DNA of 64,000 nt from Monarcha castaneiventris obscurior (Eukaryota > Chordata > Aves > Passeriformes > Monarchidae): the NCBI GenBank assembly GCA_026261815.1, contig JAMPIT010000417.1, forward strand, positions 6,357,501 to 6,421,500. The letters run 5' to 3'. Below the pieces are notes generated by a model, which was not told the DNA's origin, did not search any database, and saw nothing but the letters and a program-made list of their open reading frames with translations. Positions 10,127 to 22,880 of the stretch are shown one piece after another. The position numbers and the translations under genes are program-made. Position 1 is the first letter of the stretch. Each line of letters starts with the position of its first letter.

Positions 10127-13100
10127 ATGGCGGCGGCGCGGGGCCGGGTGCTCTGTCTCTTCGACGTGGACGGGACCCTGACGCCGGCCCGGCAGGTAGC
10201 GGGGCGAGGGGCTCTGGGAGGGCGAGGCCAGCGAGGCGGAGCTCGTCCCGCCGGCTGCGGCCTCACCCGCTGCTTCCCCGCCAGAAAATCGAGCCGGAGG
10301 TGGACGCGTTCCTGCGGGAGCTGCGGGAGAGGGTGCACATCGGCGTGGTGGGAGGCTCCGACTATGCCAAGATAGCCGAGCAGCTGGGGGAAGGGGACGA
10401 AGGTGAGCGCGGCGGACGAGGTCTCCCGGGGGTCACCTGTGCCCTAAATGCAAGCCCAAGGCTGCCCGTGGCCGGGCGGGAGCTGCCGCTTGGCTCCCTC
10501 TCCCTGCGTGAAGGGCAGGCAGGGATGCTCCAATCCATGCTGCCGGCTCCAGCGTCCGTTTTGTACGAGCTTCACCAGAGCTCTGACAGCTTCACGCCTC
10601 CCAGGCAATTTTCGCCTCCCTGCTGCTCCGTGGTGGGGTCCCCGCAGGTTCCTCGTCACGTTCCAATGGGGGCATGGTGTAGGGTAGGGAGTGGGAGGGC
10701 AAGGGGGCAGCGCCTGCCTCCTCCGCCGCGTTCTCCTTCTCCGGCATGGATGACAAGCGCCACTGGGCTCCAAGCTCTGCCTCCCACTTCGTTAGCGGAG
10801 GGAGGCCGAGAAATTCCCGGCTGAGGCTGATTGCTGCTGAGTCGCCAGTGCTGCGTGTCTGGGTTGCCGGGGGGGCCGGAGTTAGATAACCAGTAACCAC
10901 ATCACCCCAGCAGCCTGGCAGTGGGGAGGGCACAGGAGAGAGCAGAGTAGCACGTATGTAGTTGAAAGCCAGACATGTCTGAGCCCTTATCTTCGTCCTG
11001 CAACTGATTCAGCCCATGACCTCGGTCAGGTCGTTTCCCCCGGCATGCGTCAGCTCCCCACCCGTGAGCAGAAGATAATCTCCTCACCCACTTTGTGGAA
11101 AGCAAGGAGCGTGGGATGGCCAGTGGCCCTTTGCAGAGCACAGGAGCTGTGGAAAGCACAGGACTAAGGAAGCAGGAAGATGGCTCACTCAGTCTGAGCC
11201 CAGTCCTTTTTGCCCCTTTTCCCAGGCAGTAGTTATGTTTCCTCTTTTGTTTTCTCCCCCTCAGTCATTGATAAGTTTGACTACGTCTTCGCAGAGAACG
11301 GCACAGTGCAATACAAGAATGGGCAGCTGGTCTCCAAGCAGGTAAGTCCAGCTCCTTTTGCAGCCATGGCTCTCCTGCCCTGTGCACCGTGGGGAGCAGC
11401 GCCTGCCCTACCCAGGCAGACAGGCAGCCTCTTGTCCCCAGTTGCTCCCTCTTCCAGGTGGGCTTCATGGGAAGTCAAGCATGTTCACTTGCCCTTCTCT
11501 TTCTGCAGGCCATTCAGGACCACTTGGGGGAGGAGCTGCTGCAGGATCTGATCAACTTCTGTCTCAATTACATGGCGCTGCTGAAGCTGCCCAAGAAACG
11601 GTAACAGCCCAAGCGTACGTGAGTGGAAGTCATGACACTGATTTCTGGGGAGCTGAGCTCTAGATCTCTCCTAAAAAGAGCTGATCTATGGAGCTTGTCT
11701 TGCTCCGGGTTTTATCTTAGCATCCAGAGGCACAGTGTAGGATCACTGTCTGCCTGAGCTGGGCACCTTGGCAAATAATGGAGGAGGATCTCTGTTCTGA
11801 AGAGTCTGCACTCTGTTTTAGCATAATGCCTGCTCTTTTGCCCCTTGGATTTTCCTCCCTGGGAAGCAGGGAGGGTGCAGCCACCGTGTGTATCTCATTT
11901 AGGACAATGGTACCAGCTTGTTACTGATCAAGGCATCAGGCATCACTGGTAGTATGTTTCCAGACAGGCAAACAATGGATCTTAAGAGGGGAAGTCCAGC
12001 CCCTGAGCACACAGTTTCACACTGTTTCTAACCCAGTGTCGTTGGCTGGCCCTACTCTGCTCCCTGCCCTGTGTTCCTCTCTTCCCTGTGGGATCTAGCA
12101 GCCAGAGGGTGAGCTGGGTTGGTACACCTCTGCTGAAGGAAGACCAGGCCACTACCAGGACAAAAAAGGGTAGTCTTCCATTGGATCAGCTCACTCTGTT
12201 AGCACAGAAAGAGAGAGAGAACCGATGGCATGAAGTGGAAGGGGGCAGCAGGAGGGCCTCTTTCAGAGGCAGCCTGCAGTTAAACCAGCCTGGGTGCAGG
12301 GTCAAACCTCACCTTAGACCTCAGTTTCAAGAACACGTGAGCCACCCAGGGCTGTTGAGAGCAGCAGCTCTGCCCTCCCCTTGCCAGGGCTGGTTTTTTT
12401 CCTGCTCTCCCCTTGTGTTTGTACAGTGAACCCAAGCAGGTGAACCATTGGGTTGAAATTAATCTGGTGGAAGTGGCTAAACTGTGATCCAGATTAGTTG
12501 CTTGATATGAATCACCACATGGCAGTACAAGGACCAGTGAAAGGGGCTAGGGTGGCTCCTTGCAACAGGGCTGCTGGCTGAACAGGCCCCTGAAAGCACA
12601 GGCTGGGACCCAGAAGCCTCAAGGCTGTTTGGTTGCCTCATTGCTGTCTGGTTACCCAACAGCCTTGGCGGAGTTTCAGCTCCCAAGTAGCTCTGTGGAT
12701 TTAGGCTTATGGGATTTCTAGCAAAGCAAGGACTTTAACCCACATCTCCTGAGTCCTGGCCTGGGGTGTGAGCCACCCAACCCTTGGTGCTGCAGAGATG
12801 CTGCTCCCAGCCTGCAGGCATGGCTGCCTGTGTGTCCATTCCCCATGATGTTCCTCACTGTCAGGAGATCGGAGGGGGAGAGCTTTTCCTCCAGACTCAG
12901 GGGGGTAAGCACTGTATCACAGAGAAACAGCAGGCAGGGCTGGGAGGGACAATAAGCTCAGGGGTCCTCAGCTGGACAGGGGAGGGGATCTCCCTCTCTA
13001 GCACAAGAGCTTCAGTCTGTTTTCACACTGGCAGGGCTGCCATCCCCTGTTGTTTCTGTCCCACCAGTGCTGCTATACCTGTCTCACCCCTCAATAAGCA

Positions 13101-16100
13101 AACAGAAGTAGCTGGGTTTTTAGCAGAGAGAAAAGAAGGGAGCAGTTTTCTGCCAGCTCAGTGTTTTCAACCAGCCCACTGAGGAAGCAGCTGAGAAGTG
13201 ACCCCAGCACAAGGTGAGGGTGGCAAGCATGAACTGGATCCTGTCTGTGCAGGCTTAGATAAGAGCCGCAGTCAAAGGTGCAGGGGTCAAGAGGGAGATA
13301 AGAAGACTCTGATTTGTGTCCTTGGAGGAGGCCCTGATTGCTCCTCAGCCTGCTGCCGGACATCAACATCAAGTTACCCTGACCTGGGCCATCCCACTGC
13401 CCCAAGGTACTGCCAGCCTCAGCCAGCCCACACAGCATTTCTTAAGAGCCTCATGGGGTAGAGGTGGCACAGCCTCATCAGGCAGCTGGTCCAGGCCAGG
13501 CAATAACTGCCCTTGCAGTTACCACAACATTAGGAAGCATTACTTGTCATCTCCCCTGAGCTCATTGCTTCCAGCCTATCCCCAGGGCACACAGGAACTG
13601 TTTGTTCCTCTTCTCTTATAGTCTCTTTTTATAAAACTGTGAGCCCCTCGAGACCTTAAACAGTTGTTGACGCCTGATCTGTGCCTGGTGTGAAGCACTC
13701 ATGAGTGGGCATGGCTTCTCTCCTCCTGCATGTCCTTGCAGCGCCTCACTAAGCAGCCATCCTCCTGGAGAGGTTGTTTTTCTCTCCCTGCCCCAGTAAC
13801 CTTGTGCCTTTGCCCACCCACAGAGGGACCTTCATCGAGTTTCGCAATGGGATGTTGAACATCTCCCCCATCGGTCGGAGCTGCACTCCAGAGGAGCGAA
13901 TCGAGTTCTCCGAGCTGGACAAGGTACGAGGGCCAAACCTGGGCTCACCCTCCCCTTGGTTGGTTTTGCACGACCACAGATCTCAGGTCTTACGTGTTCC
14001 CCCCTTCCCAAGGAGAAGGGAGGTCCAGCTTTGAGCTGTGCATATGCAGCAAGGTGGAGACAGGACTGGGAGTCAGAAAACCCAAGGGAAGACACAGATG
14101 AATGGAAGAAATTTGATTTCCTTGGGGACCACCAATGCAAGGGGGTGGCCAGCAGGATTCCCTGTGCTGTGGGAGAGCCCCAGGGAACGAGGCAATTATT
14201 TAACAGCATGTTTCCTCATTTACAGTACCCAAAGATGGCTCAGCAGCTATCTTCTCTCTCCCACTCCCCTAGCCCCAACAGCTGGAACTAATGGGCTTTC
14301 CAGACGTGGCAGACCTGCTGGACAGGTCACTGGAGGATTTGGGTTCATGCTCATACCAGTTTCTGCCTGGGGAAACTTCCTTGGGGTTGAGGGATCAATT
14401 GGTCTTTGCAAGACTTTTTAAGCAAAACTGGAGGCTTTGGGTTATGAACTGGGCTGTGGGAAACTGAAGCAGTTGAATTTCATTGCCAGGGAGGGTCTGG
14501 GGTCTGCTCCTCCCAGTGGAGTGAGCTGGTGGCCTGCTTGGACACTGGGCAGGACTGGTAGAAGCTGCCTAAATGACATGACACTGGGGCCCAGTGCAGG
14601 TGGGGAGGGAGCAGAGCTGCCCAGCAGACAGGTTACAGTGGATTCTGGGAGCCTGTCAACATCCAACTATTCAAACCCTCTTTTCTTCCCTTTCCTTCTT
14701 ATCCTCCACAGAAAGAGCGGATACGGGAGAAGTTCGTGGCAGCCTTGCAGAGGGAATTTGCTGGCAAAGGCCTGCGCTTCTCTCGAGGTGAGCAGGGAGA
14801 GCTTCCTTGGCTTTGCCTTTATCGTGTTTCCCATAAAATTCTCTGAAGGGGAGCAGGAATCCAAACTGTTCCCTTTGAATGTCTGGAAACCCTGGGAAGA
14901 GCAGAAGGAGCTTTTAGTCCTGGAGAGCTGCCACAGGGGAGTCACGTTGGCATTCATGATGTCTGCATGCATGCAGAGAATAAACCGTGCTGCAGACTTC
15001 CCTCCCTGGGAATCGGCCAGACAGGCCTGTGACATTATCCCTGCCTTCATCTCAGTGGAGCCCACTGCTGCCCAGTGGGTCTGTTCTGGGTCAAGCATCA
15101 GCAGCAGGGTGGCCAGCAGAGCCCCAGACACGTGCCCTCTTCTTGAGGAATGAGACAGGAGCCTAATGCATATCTTGGCTCTGGGGTTTTCTTGGGACAG
15201 TTGTGTGTAAAGGAAACATCCTTCTTGCTGGAGGAGGAGCTGACAAGGGCTAAGGAGGTTGCAGCTCCCTGCCATAGGCTTTTGTAGGGCCGCTTCTTGG
15301 GGTGGTTCTGACAGCCAGCTTGCCAAAGGTGAGGAGCTGAAGGAGGAGCTTGAGCAATCCTGGGGGTCTGGCCAGGACAGGGAGAGAAATGAGGGTGTGT
15401 AAGTTGTGGGGATGATGCTGGAAGAGGATCCTCTGCAGGGGTGTACAATAAGAAGGTTCCATGTGGCAGCCTAGCCCAAGGGCAAGGGGGTGGTGAGGCT
15501 GAGGCAGGCCCTCTGATCCTCCAAGAGCTTTTCTCTGAGAGCCTTTGCTTGCCTTCAGCATTCTGCCAGGGGCATCCTGTGCTGCCCACAGCACTGGCAC
15601 ACACTGTTTGCCACAGCAGAGAAAGACAAGGTCCCTGCTGCTGTGTCCCCTCAGGCACAGGGCAGGAGAGCAGGACAATGGGCCTTTCTCCCTGCACTTT
15701 GGGAAGCTGCCATGAAGAGCCCAGTCCTGTTGTATAAAAACATGGAAGGGAGCTGTGGGCCCCCCGCTCCTCCACAAAGAAAACGTGGGGTGTCTCAGGT
15801 CAGGCATCTGAGAAAAGGGCACTCAGAAACATAGCTCTTCTGCCAGGCTGGCTCTGTGTGCTTTCTCCCTGGCTGTGGAGGATGCAAGGCCCAGAGGTGG
15901 TGGGAGGTCTCCTTGCTGCCCCCCGGGCCCCTGCTCTGCCTAGGGGAGCAACAGTGCCAGCTGGTTCACACCACCTCTTCTCCCTTTGATTTCCTACCTG
16001 CTCCAGCTGGCATCAGGAGCCCCTTCTTGCTGCCCAGCTCTGTTTAGAGAGCTAGAATACAGTGAAAGGCAGTGTTTTTCACAGGTAAATGGCTTTGGAT

Positions 16101-18460
16101 GCAAAACCAGAGGATGTCACCAAGTTTAGCTCCTGCTCTGATGCTGGATCCTGCTGCAAGCCTGGGGCCATCCCCACCTCTGAGGTCATAGGGCACTTGT
16201 TCCTGTCCTTATCACAGTGCCCTGGCCAGTTTCTCTGCTCCAAGGTAGATACATAGGCTGCATTCTCAGCTTCCCAGGCTCCGAGGAGGTTTGGTTCAGG
16301 ATCCAAACAGCCGGGAAGGGGAGGTGCATGGCAACAAGACTTGCATGTTTGAACAACCTGGGGTATCAGTGCCTCTCCTTCAGCAGGAACTGACCCTGTG
16401 ATTATCTGTCTGCTCAGCCCCTTCCTTAGAGAGGTAGGATTATCATTTAAGAAGGAGAGTGTGAAACACCAGGATTTCTGGTGGATACTCCAGTAGATTG
16501 CCTGGAGAAGATGAGCTGACTGGCAGGAGGACACACATCCCTGCTCAAATCCCTCTACCTCTGGCTGTGAGTGAGACCTAAATATATGTGTGCCCTAAGC
16601 TGCAGGCTTCATTTTGGGAAGAGCAGGTCTCCTGTCTTGGTGCTGGGACAATGGTCTCTCTGCAGCCTGTGGACACAGTGGGGCAACTTGAGAGGAGGGG
16701 GAAGGTGCTGCCTCCAAGCACCCCCAAAAGGCAGCGAAGTGCTGGGGTAAACTCTGCCTGGTCTAAGAGCAAGGGCTGGGAAGTTTGTTAACCCTTGGTG
16801 GCTGTGGGTGTCCATGTCCATGTGCATGTTCTCTGGGGAAGCTCCCTTCCCACATCTGACTCGGTGCCTCTGCAGATGCTGGCAACCCTCACTTAACTCT
16901 TGTGTCAAGAGGTGACAGGTCAGGGTCATGCCCTGATTGTGTCAGCTGGTTCATGATACCTCCATGGCAAGGTCCTTGATCCGTGTGCAGGAAACCCCAG
17001 TCCCTGTACAGTGGTTTTAGAAGGGCCAGTGATGTTCAGGCAGGAGCCTGGGAGAGACTTTGGTGCCAGTCTCCAAAGTCATTGTCCCCGTTGGGACACA
17101 GAATGTGCTGGTACTGTCTGCAAGGCGTGACCCGAAATCTCCCCCCAGAAGATGCCTCTCTTGGGAAGAACCCACTGGTTCCTGCTTGCCTGCAGGGAAG
17201 CTGTGCTAATGTCACCCCAGCCATGCTGATGTCACTGCAGCCTGTTGTCATAGGAACAGCCTCTGCCACTATCCTAGCCAGTGCCAAGAGGAACACCAAG
17301 GCAGAGCTGCTGGTTGTGGCTGCTGTTTGGGGTGGGGGCTCCCCACAGACATCCAGCCCTCTCCCATCCTCCTGCCCATCCCAGGGTGGGGGGACACCCT
17401 GCCAGCTCCCAGAAGCACTGCCTGATGCCCTCCCTTCTCCTGGCAGGTGGCATGATCAGCTTTGATGTCTTCCCAGAGGGCTGGGACAAGCGCTACTGCC
17501 TCAATGTGCTCGATGACGAGAGATTTGACACCATCCACTTCTTTGGGAACGAGACCACCCCTGTGAGTACGCCCCACTTGCCCCACACATGGCTGCTTTC
17601 TCTGCTGCTGCTCCCTCATGGGTCCCATGGTCCCACTAATGCTGACACAGACCTTTAATGGTGTGAGGGGGGGAAGATGCTGCCCTGTGCTGTGGGTTTG
17701 CAGTGCTCTTGGGATGGCAGCAGGTCTGCTGGCTCATGGGGAAATCACCTTGGATTCACCGTGCTGGGAAGCAGGTCCACCTCAGCATTGCTCTCCTTGC
17801 CCCAGCACCTTCAGGAGGGTAGCAGCCACTCCTGTGGCCTGCATGACCCAGAACACAGGCCCCCAGCACTTAGGAGAAGACTCCTCAATAGCAGGAACAG
17901 CTTCACCTGCCCTTTAGAGCAGTGGAGGATGATGCTTCCTTACTCCTGTAGATCAGCATGGTCATCCACTTAGCTCTTCCCAGATGCTGGCAGCCTCTGC
18001 TCCCCAGATGTGCCCATCCCACCTTCTGTTAGCCCCTCCACAGGCAGGGCAGGGGTTTAACCCCAGGCTCCTGGACAAGCTTTGCTGATTTGGGACCTTC
18101 CCCATCTTTTCTATGCTGCTCCCCTGGCACTGAAGAGGGAGGCAAGAGGGAGAGAGCAGAGCTCCCAGCCCAGCCTCTTCTGCCCCCCTGGGCCAGCAAA
18201 GCCCTGCCTCCCCCTGCCTGCCCAGCCACTGGCTCCCAGCCCAGCTCCCCACGGGACAGAGCAGAATGCGGATTCACGGATGAGGTTGTTCTGGCAAGAC
18301 CCTGCTAATGCTGCCCCTATTTTCTATTCCCCTGCAGGGAGGGAACGATTATGAAATCTATGATGATCCCCGCACTGTAGGACACAGTGTCCAGTCCCCC
18401 CAGGACACGGTCCAGCGATGCCGCGAAATCTTCTTTCCAGAAAGAGCCAACGAGTGCTGA
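10127..18460 (+). CDS. PMM1: PMM1, phosphomannomutase 1 (complete, eight exons)
   Basis: Cytosolic HAD-superfamily enzyme that interconverts mannose-6-phosphate and mannose-1-phosphate, feeding GDP-mannose for glycosylation; the mammalian PMM1 form also hydrolyses glucose-1,6-bisphosphate when stimulated by IMP. Exons are 10127-10195, 10285-10402, 11265-11341, 11509-11600, 13824-13923, 14712-14787, 17447-17562 and 18338-18460, giving 256 residues against 262 in human. The phosphatase motif FDVDGTLTP holds the nucleophile Asp13 and acid/base Asp15. GVVGGSDY is at 43-50, FAENGT at 71-76, the cap domain at roughly 85-185, and the late HAD motif GGNDYE at 217-222. The protein is slightly shorter at the N-terminus than human and ends ANEC. 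PMM2 is the alternative, but the synteny and the [19 protein letters not shown] region favour PMM1. Confidence 0.96.
11601..13823 (+). other. PMM1 intron 4
   Basis: A 2.2-kb GT-AG intron. Apart from the diverged LINE fragment near 13.5 kb I recognise nothing in it; the open frames here are non-coding by lack of similarity and by overlap on both strands. Confidence 0.7.
13500..13650 (-). mobile_element. Diverged CR1/L3-type LINE 3' fragment
   Basis: Within PMM1 intron 4, a stretch resembles the 3' region of old CR1/L3 elements in antisense: a segment like CATTGCTTCCAGCCTATCCCCAG, then CACACAGGAAC, then a C/T-rich run before TCTTATAG. It is heavily diverged and has no intact frame. The borders are approximate. 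Confidence 0.45.
14788..17446 (+). other. PMM1 intron 6
   Basis: The largest PMM1 intron, 2.66 kb, with clean GT-AG borders. It is GC-rich and holds long chance open frames on both strands, for example near 14.7-15.8 kb. None resembles a known protein and none has exon-like flanking signals I trust. Confidence 0.65.
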
Positions 18461-19315
18461 CTGCCCAGTCCCTGCAGCCCTGCCCCAGTCCCACCCTCTC
18501 CCCCCACCAGGAAAAGCACCTTCATTTGAGGAATCTGCTCAGGGTAGATCAAAAAACCACTTGACAGAGCTGGTCAGGATGTAACGCGTGAGTGTGGGTG
18601 GGTGGCAGGAGGGGCCCTTGGCTGAGCAGCCCCTCAGCACTCCCCGTGTGTGGCTGGGGGGCATGGCACCAGACCCTCCTCGCCTCCAGAGGAACTTCTC
18701 TCTTGACAGTTCAGCTGTGGTGGGCGGTGATGCAGATGCTTCTGTGGTTGGAAAGCATTTGAAAGGGCCAGAGTGAGTGTGTGTCCATTCTGTGCTCCCT
18801 CTCCTCTCCTTCTCCACTTGGTTTCTCTTAACACTTGTGCATGAGGGAACATGTGCCTCACCTTTCTCTCCCCCTTGCACCTTGGCCAGAGAGGCTGGGG
18901 GTGCTGAGGCTTGAGGCATTCACTGGAGCTGCTCTGAGGCAGGAGGCCTGGGAAGGCTGTTTGCTCCAAGCATGTGGTAGGAAGGAGTAGCTGAGATCTC
19001 AGCTTGTTGCACCATGGTGCTTTCTAATGGAGAGGTCACCATGTCCTTCCCCTCAGTGCCACAGTGTGCCAGTCCCTCCCTACAGATGACCTGGGAATGA
19101 TAGCTTTAACATGACTGGGCTGCTGCTCTAAGCTTTGCTTGGGTGCATGAAGAAACTGATTCTTCTCTTTAGCTTACAAAAAAACCCTAGAGTTTATTTT
19201 CTATACTATTATTCTCTATTTTCAAGTCAGACCTTGTCTGGTGCAGCTGGATGCTATGGAAGAGTTTGGGGTAGAAGCTTTCCAGTGGTCTTCCCACTCC
19301 TGTGTCCTTTGGGCA

Positions 19316-19735
19316 TCACAGAATCACAGAATCACAGAATTGTTAGGGTTGGAAGGGACCTCTGGAAATCATCTAGTCCAACCCTCCTGCCAAGGCAGGG
19401 TCATGTAGAGCAGGTGACAGGAATGTGTTCACGTGGGTTTTGAATGTCTCCAGAAAGGGAGACTCCCCAGTCTTCCTGGGCAGCCTGTTCCAGTGCTCTG
19501 CCACCCTCAATGTAAAGAAATTCTTCCTCATGTTGAGGTGGAACCTCATGTGTTTTAGGTTGTGGCCATTGCTCATCACCCTTTGGTGGGCACCACCAAA
19601 GAGAATCTGGCACCATCCTCTTGGCATCCACCTTCGAGGTATTTATATACATTAATGAGATCGTCTCAGTCTTCTCCAGACTAAGCAGGCCCAGCTCCTG
19701 CAGCCTCTCCTCATAAGAGAAATGTGTCCTTATGA
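19316..19735 (-). mobile_element. CR1 LINE, 5'-truncated 3' end
   Basis: The left border carries three CACAGAAT units, the reverse complement of the ATTCTGTG octamers that end avian CR1 elements. This is followed by the characteristic GGTTGGAAGGGACCTCTGG and by sequence matching the 3' region up to the CTCCTGCAGCCTCTCCTCAT stretch. The element is therefore on the minus strand and 5'-truncated near 19.73 kb. It contains the usual degenerate tail of the reverse transcriptase frame, read antisense. It lies in the spacer after PMM1 and is younger-looking than the other minus-strand fragments. Confidence 0.92.
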
Positions 19736-21310
19736 AACCATACCCAGGGCATTGATAACAGACCCAGTCCCCTTCCTTCCCCAGTGCTCAGCTCTCCATC
19801 CTGCTGCCAGAGACATTTTCAGAGGGGGCCAACACCAGCTATACCTGGCTTATAGAGCTGCTGGAGGTACCTGCTCAGCAGTGCCCTCCAAGCTTGCCCT
19901 TCCACCCCATCTCATCCCACACACTCAGTTTACATGCTCACCTTTAGGGAGACAGGATGTCCAGTGCAGTTGTTGTATGTCTTGTTCCTCTCCCTGGATC
20001 TTTGTAGGTTGCAAACCCACATCTCTCCTTCAGCCTTGGACATTCTCCCTCACATTGTCCTGTTATTCCTGGCTGTTGCATTGGGGTGTGTGGTCACAAT
20101 GGTGACACTTGTCACAACTTGGTGCTCAAAAGGAGCTCAGGGACCCCCTCCAGGGAGATGTCCTGCTTGTAGCTCCTCAGGGTACACAGATCTGGTGTTT
20201 GTGGACCTGGAGAATGCTGGAGGTTCCTGCAAACCCTTCCCCATTGCTCCCAAGGAGCCTTTCTCACCTCATCCCTGCTGGTATGGTACTGCCCTGTCTC
20301 TTGGTCCTGTGTTCTCTCCCCTTTTTCTTCTGTTCCTGATTTCCTCATCGTGGCTCTCCATTTTCCACTGGCAGCTGGACTGCAGAGAGAAGTTTCTCAG
20401 CTGGCTACCACCACCCACGCGAGGCACTACCATCTTCCTCCGGCGAGAGACACTGGTGCTTTTAGACCCGGGGCAGGGCTCCCACACTGCCACGGCCACA
20501 GTCCCTGGTGGCCCTTGGCACTGCTGCCTGGCCACAGGAGCAGGGATACTGCATGACCAGTGCTGGTGGGGTGCTGTCTCCTCCACCTGACTGCACCTCC
20601 TAACTACAACACATCAGATCTCTGATGCTGCACATTTGCATGAGCACGGTGGTCTGCCCAGCATCTGGAAATCCCCAACAAATCCATTAATTCCTCTTTC
20701 TACCCAGAGATTTCTGTGTGGGAGAAGAGGACCTGTTGGAGAAGCTTGTGTGCAGGATACCCTTTTCACAGGTCACGGGTTTTGGCCCTCCACTGCAACC
20801 TTCATGGAGGAATTGTGTTTTGTGGTTCCTTCCTCTGTTTCACTGTGGATCAGGTTATGTGTGAGTCTTGGGGAGTTTATTTTTCCTGTAAGTCTGTTTA
20901 TAGCCAGCAGGACCTCTACTGAGCTTAGTGATGAGGGAAGAGCAGGATCTGGCCCTGACAGCGTGGGGCACTGTGGTGGCCTTGGGGGCTGAGGTGACTT
21001 GCACCTTTGAAGGGAAGGACAGGCTCTGCCCAAGGCTGCTCCTGGTGCATCCAGGCTCAGGATGGGGGAGTTGCAGGGCGAGCAGAGCAGAGGCAGAGAT
21101 GACCTTTGAGACACCAGCCATGGCTTTCTCTGCTCAGGAGCTCACACATGCACAGGTGGGATCGAGTTCAGGAGCCTTCCCTGTTCCTGTCTCTGTCTTA
21201 CACCAAGCTTGGGCTAATTGAGGGCATGTCCCACCTGGAGACCCCCATCCTGCCAGAGGGCTGAGGAGGAGGAGGATGGCATCAAAAGTAGCTGGGGCAG
21301 CCCCAGGGTC

Positions 21311-21400
21311 TCAGAGCCACAGAATGGTTGAAGGGCCCTCTGGAGACCACCTGGTCCCACACCCATGTTCAAGCAGGGCCCCTGGGAGTCCAGGCTGCCT
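21311..21400 (-). mobile_element. Short, diverged CR1 3' fragment
   Basis: CACAGAATGGTTGAAGGG, then CTCTGGAGACCACCTGGTCC and TTCAAGCAGGGCC follow the order of the CR1 3' end in antisense. Unlike the 19.3-kb copy there is only one octamer and the similarity fades after about 90 bp. Confidence 0.65.
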
Positions 21401-22061
21401 GTGCTGTTTTTGCAGGCAGGGATGATGCATGCCAGGGTGGGAGCCCTACTCCTAGGGGATGTTTCATGCATATCCCTGAGACCCCTTTGCCACGATGCTC
21501 GTCTCATGATGGGTACCCACAGTGTAAGTGGGGGTTTTTCCCCATGGATGTGAGCGAGCAGACATGGCAGGCCCCACGCCCAGGACTGTCTTGCTGTATG
21601 GATCCATATCAGTGTGAGATGGGCAGCTCCTGTCTGGCTGATAATACTGTTAAATGAGAAATATATTTAAATACATAGATATGTATATTAAAAAAATTAA
21701 AATCAATCCTATTAAAACCACAACACGCAGCAGTTGGAGGCAGTGTGTGCTTTGTGCCGGGCTGTGCAGGGTGAAAGTCAGACAGACAATGGGCAAGACA
21801 CACTTCAAAGTCCCCACAGCAGTGGGGGACCAGCCCCAGTCGTGGGCACCCCTTAGGGTGAGCAGCAGCCTCCTGTCCCAGGCTCACAGTGTGGAGCACC
21901 TCCAGCCCCCGCCCTGGGACATACCGTGGGTGAGACCACTCTGATGTCTGGATGAATTCCCGGGTCCTTTACTGAGAGAGTCACCAGTGCCCTCACTGTG
22001 ACACACACACAGGACAAAGAGCCAGGATGGGCAGGGCTCATGGGAAAGTCACTTTTAATGG

Positions 22062-22067
22062 TTTATT
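22062..22067 (-). terminator. CSDC2: Candidate CSDC2 poly(A) signals
   Basis: TTTATT on the plus strand is AATAAA for CSDC2. A second copy lies at 22153-22158. These are the first canonical hexamers I see downstream of the CSDC2 stop on the minus strand. Which one is used cannot be told. Confidence 0.5.
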
Positions 22068-22850
22068 GCCAATGTTACAAAGGTTGACACATGGTCAGAC
22101 AGGCGGGAACCACACCAGAGTTGTAAAAACACCAACAATTCTAGGGTTTTAGTTTATTTCCAAAAAAAAAAAAAAATCCAACAGTTTGCCTTGGCCAAGC
22201 TGACTGCATGTCCTGGGGATGCCTGGAGCCTGAGCCACAGTTGCCACAGCCCCTGGGAGAGCCAGGCTTGTGAGAGAGTTGGCAGTGAGATGGGCCGGAG
22301 GGTCCCAGGGCAATCCCCACACCAGCATGGGGGGGTCCTCCTGAATCCACAGGGCCCAGCTGTCCTGGATGGCACCAGCCTTGCTCTGCTCCTCTTCCCA
22401 CTTAGCCCTGTCAGCAACAGTGGCAGCAAAAAAGGTCCCCCCTCCATCCACCAGCAGTGCTAGCAGCTCCTGCTGAGAAGGTGCTCTGGGAGCTGCCTAT
22501 CACCTCCTGCCCTGCTCTAGAGGTCCTCATGGCACCCCACTGTCCCCAACCCTGCTTGGAACCCTTTAAGATGCTGGTAATTCCTGGAGCATCAGGGCCG
22601 TTCCCCAGGGGTGAGCTCAGGACCAGCCCAGTGCATGTTGTCCCTGTCCCAGTGCCCTCTGCCCTGTCGCTCCCTGGGGCTGTGGGAGCCCACCTGGCCA
22701 GGGTATGGCAGAGAAGACCAAAAACTAAATTTGTGCTTTGTATACGAGACCCTGCCTTCACTGAGGGGCTGGGGAGGATGTGGCTGCACTCGCCCCATGG
22801 CTGAGGCTGCTCAGACCCCTCAGCCCCTCACCACCCCAGCAAGCTACAGA

Positions 22851-22880
22851 CGTGCACGCACACACACACGCACGCGCGTG
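22851..22880. repeat. Alternating CA/CG tract
   Basis: Thirty bases alternate pyrimidine and purine without a break, mixing CA, CG and TG steps around a central CACACACACA. Such sequence can adopt the Z-DNA form; that it does so here is inference. Confidence 0.85.

Larger units (their letters stand above)
18461..22061. other. PMM1 3' flank and convergent PMM1-CSDC2 spacer
   Basis: PMM1 and CSDC2 point toward each other here. I saw no plus-strand AATAAA between the PMM1 stop and about 21.65 kb; ATTAAA variants first occur near 21.69 and 21.71 kb in an AT-rich patch. The PMM1 cleavage site is therefore unresolved. Two CR1 pieces occupy part of the region; the rest holds no gene I recognise. 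Confidence 0.6.

Noticed and set aside
10051..10824. 257-codon open frame overlapping PMM1 exons 1-2 in another frame
   Set aside because: GC-rich CpG-island sequence keeps stops rare; the conserved PMM1 frame with correct splice borders explains the region, and the alternative product resembles nothing.
14437..15822. Long open frames on both strands (up to 238 codons) in PMM1 intron 6
   Set aside because: They overlap each other on opposite strands, have no recognisable domain, and lie within an intron whose borders are fixed by the PMM1 reading frame.
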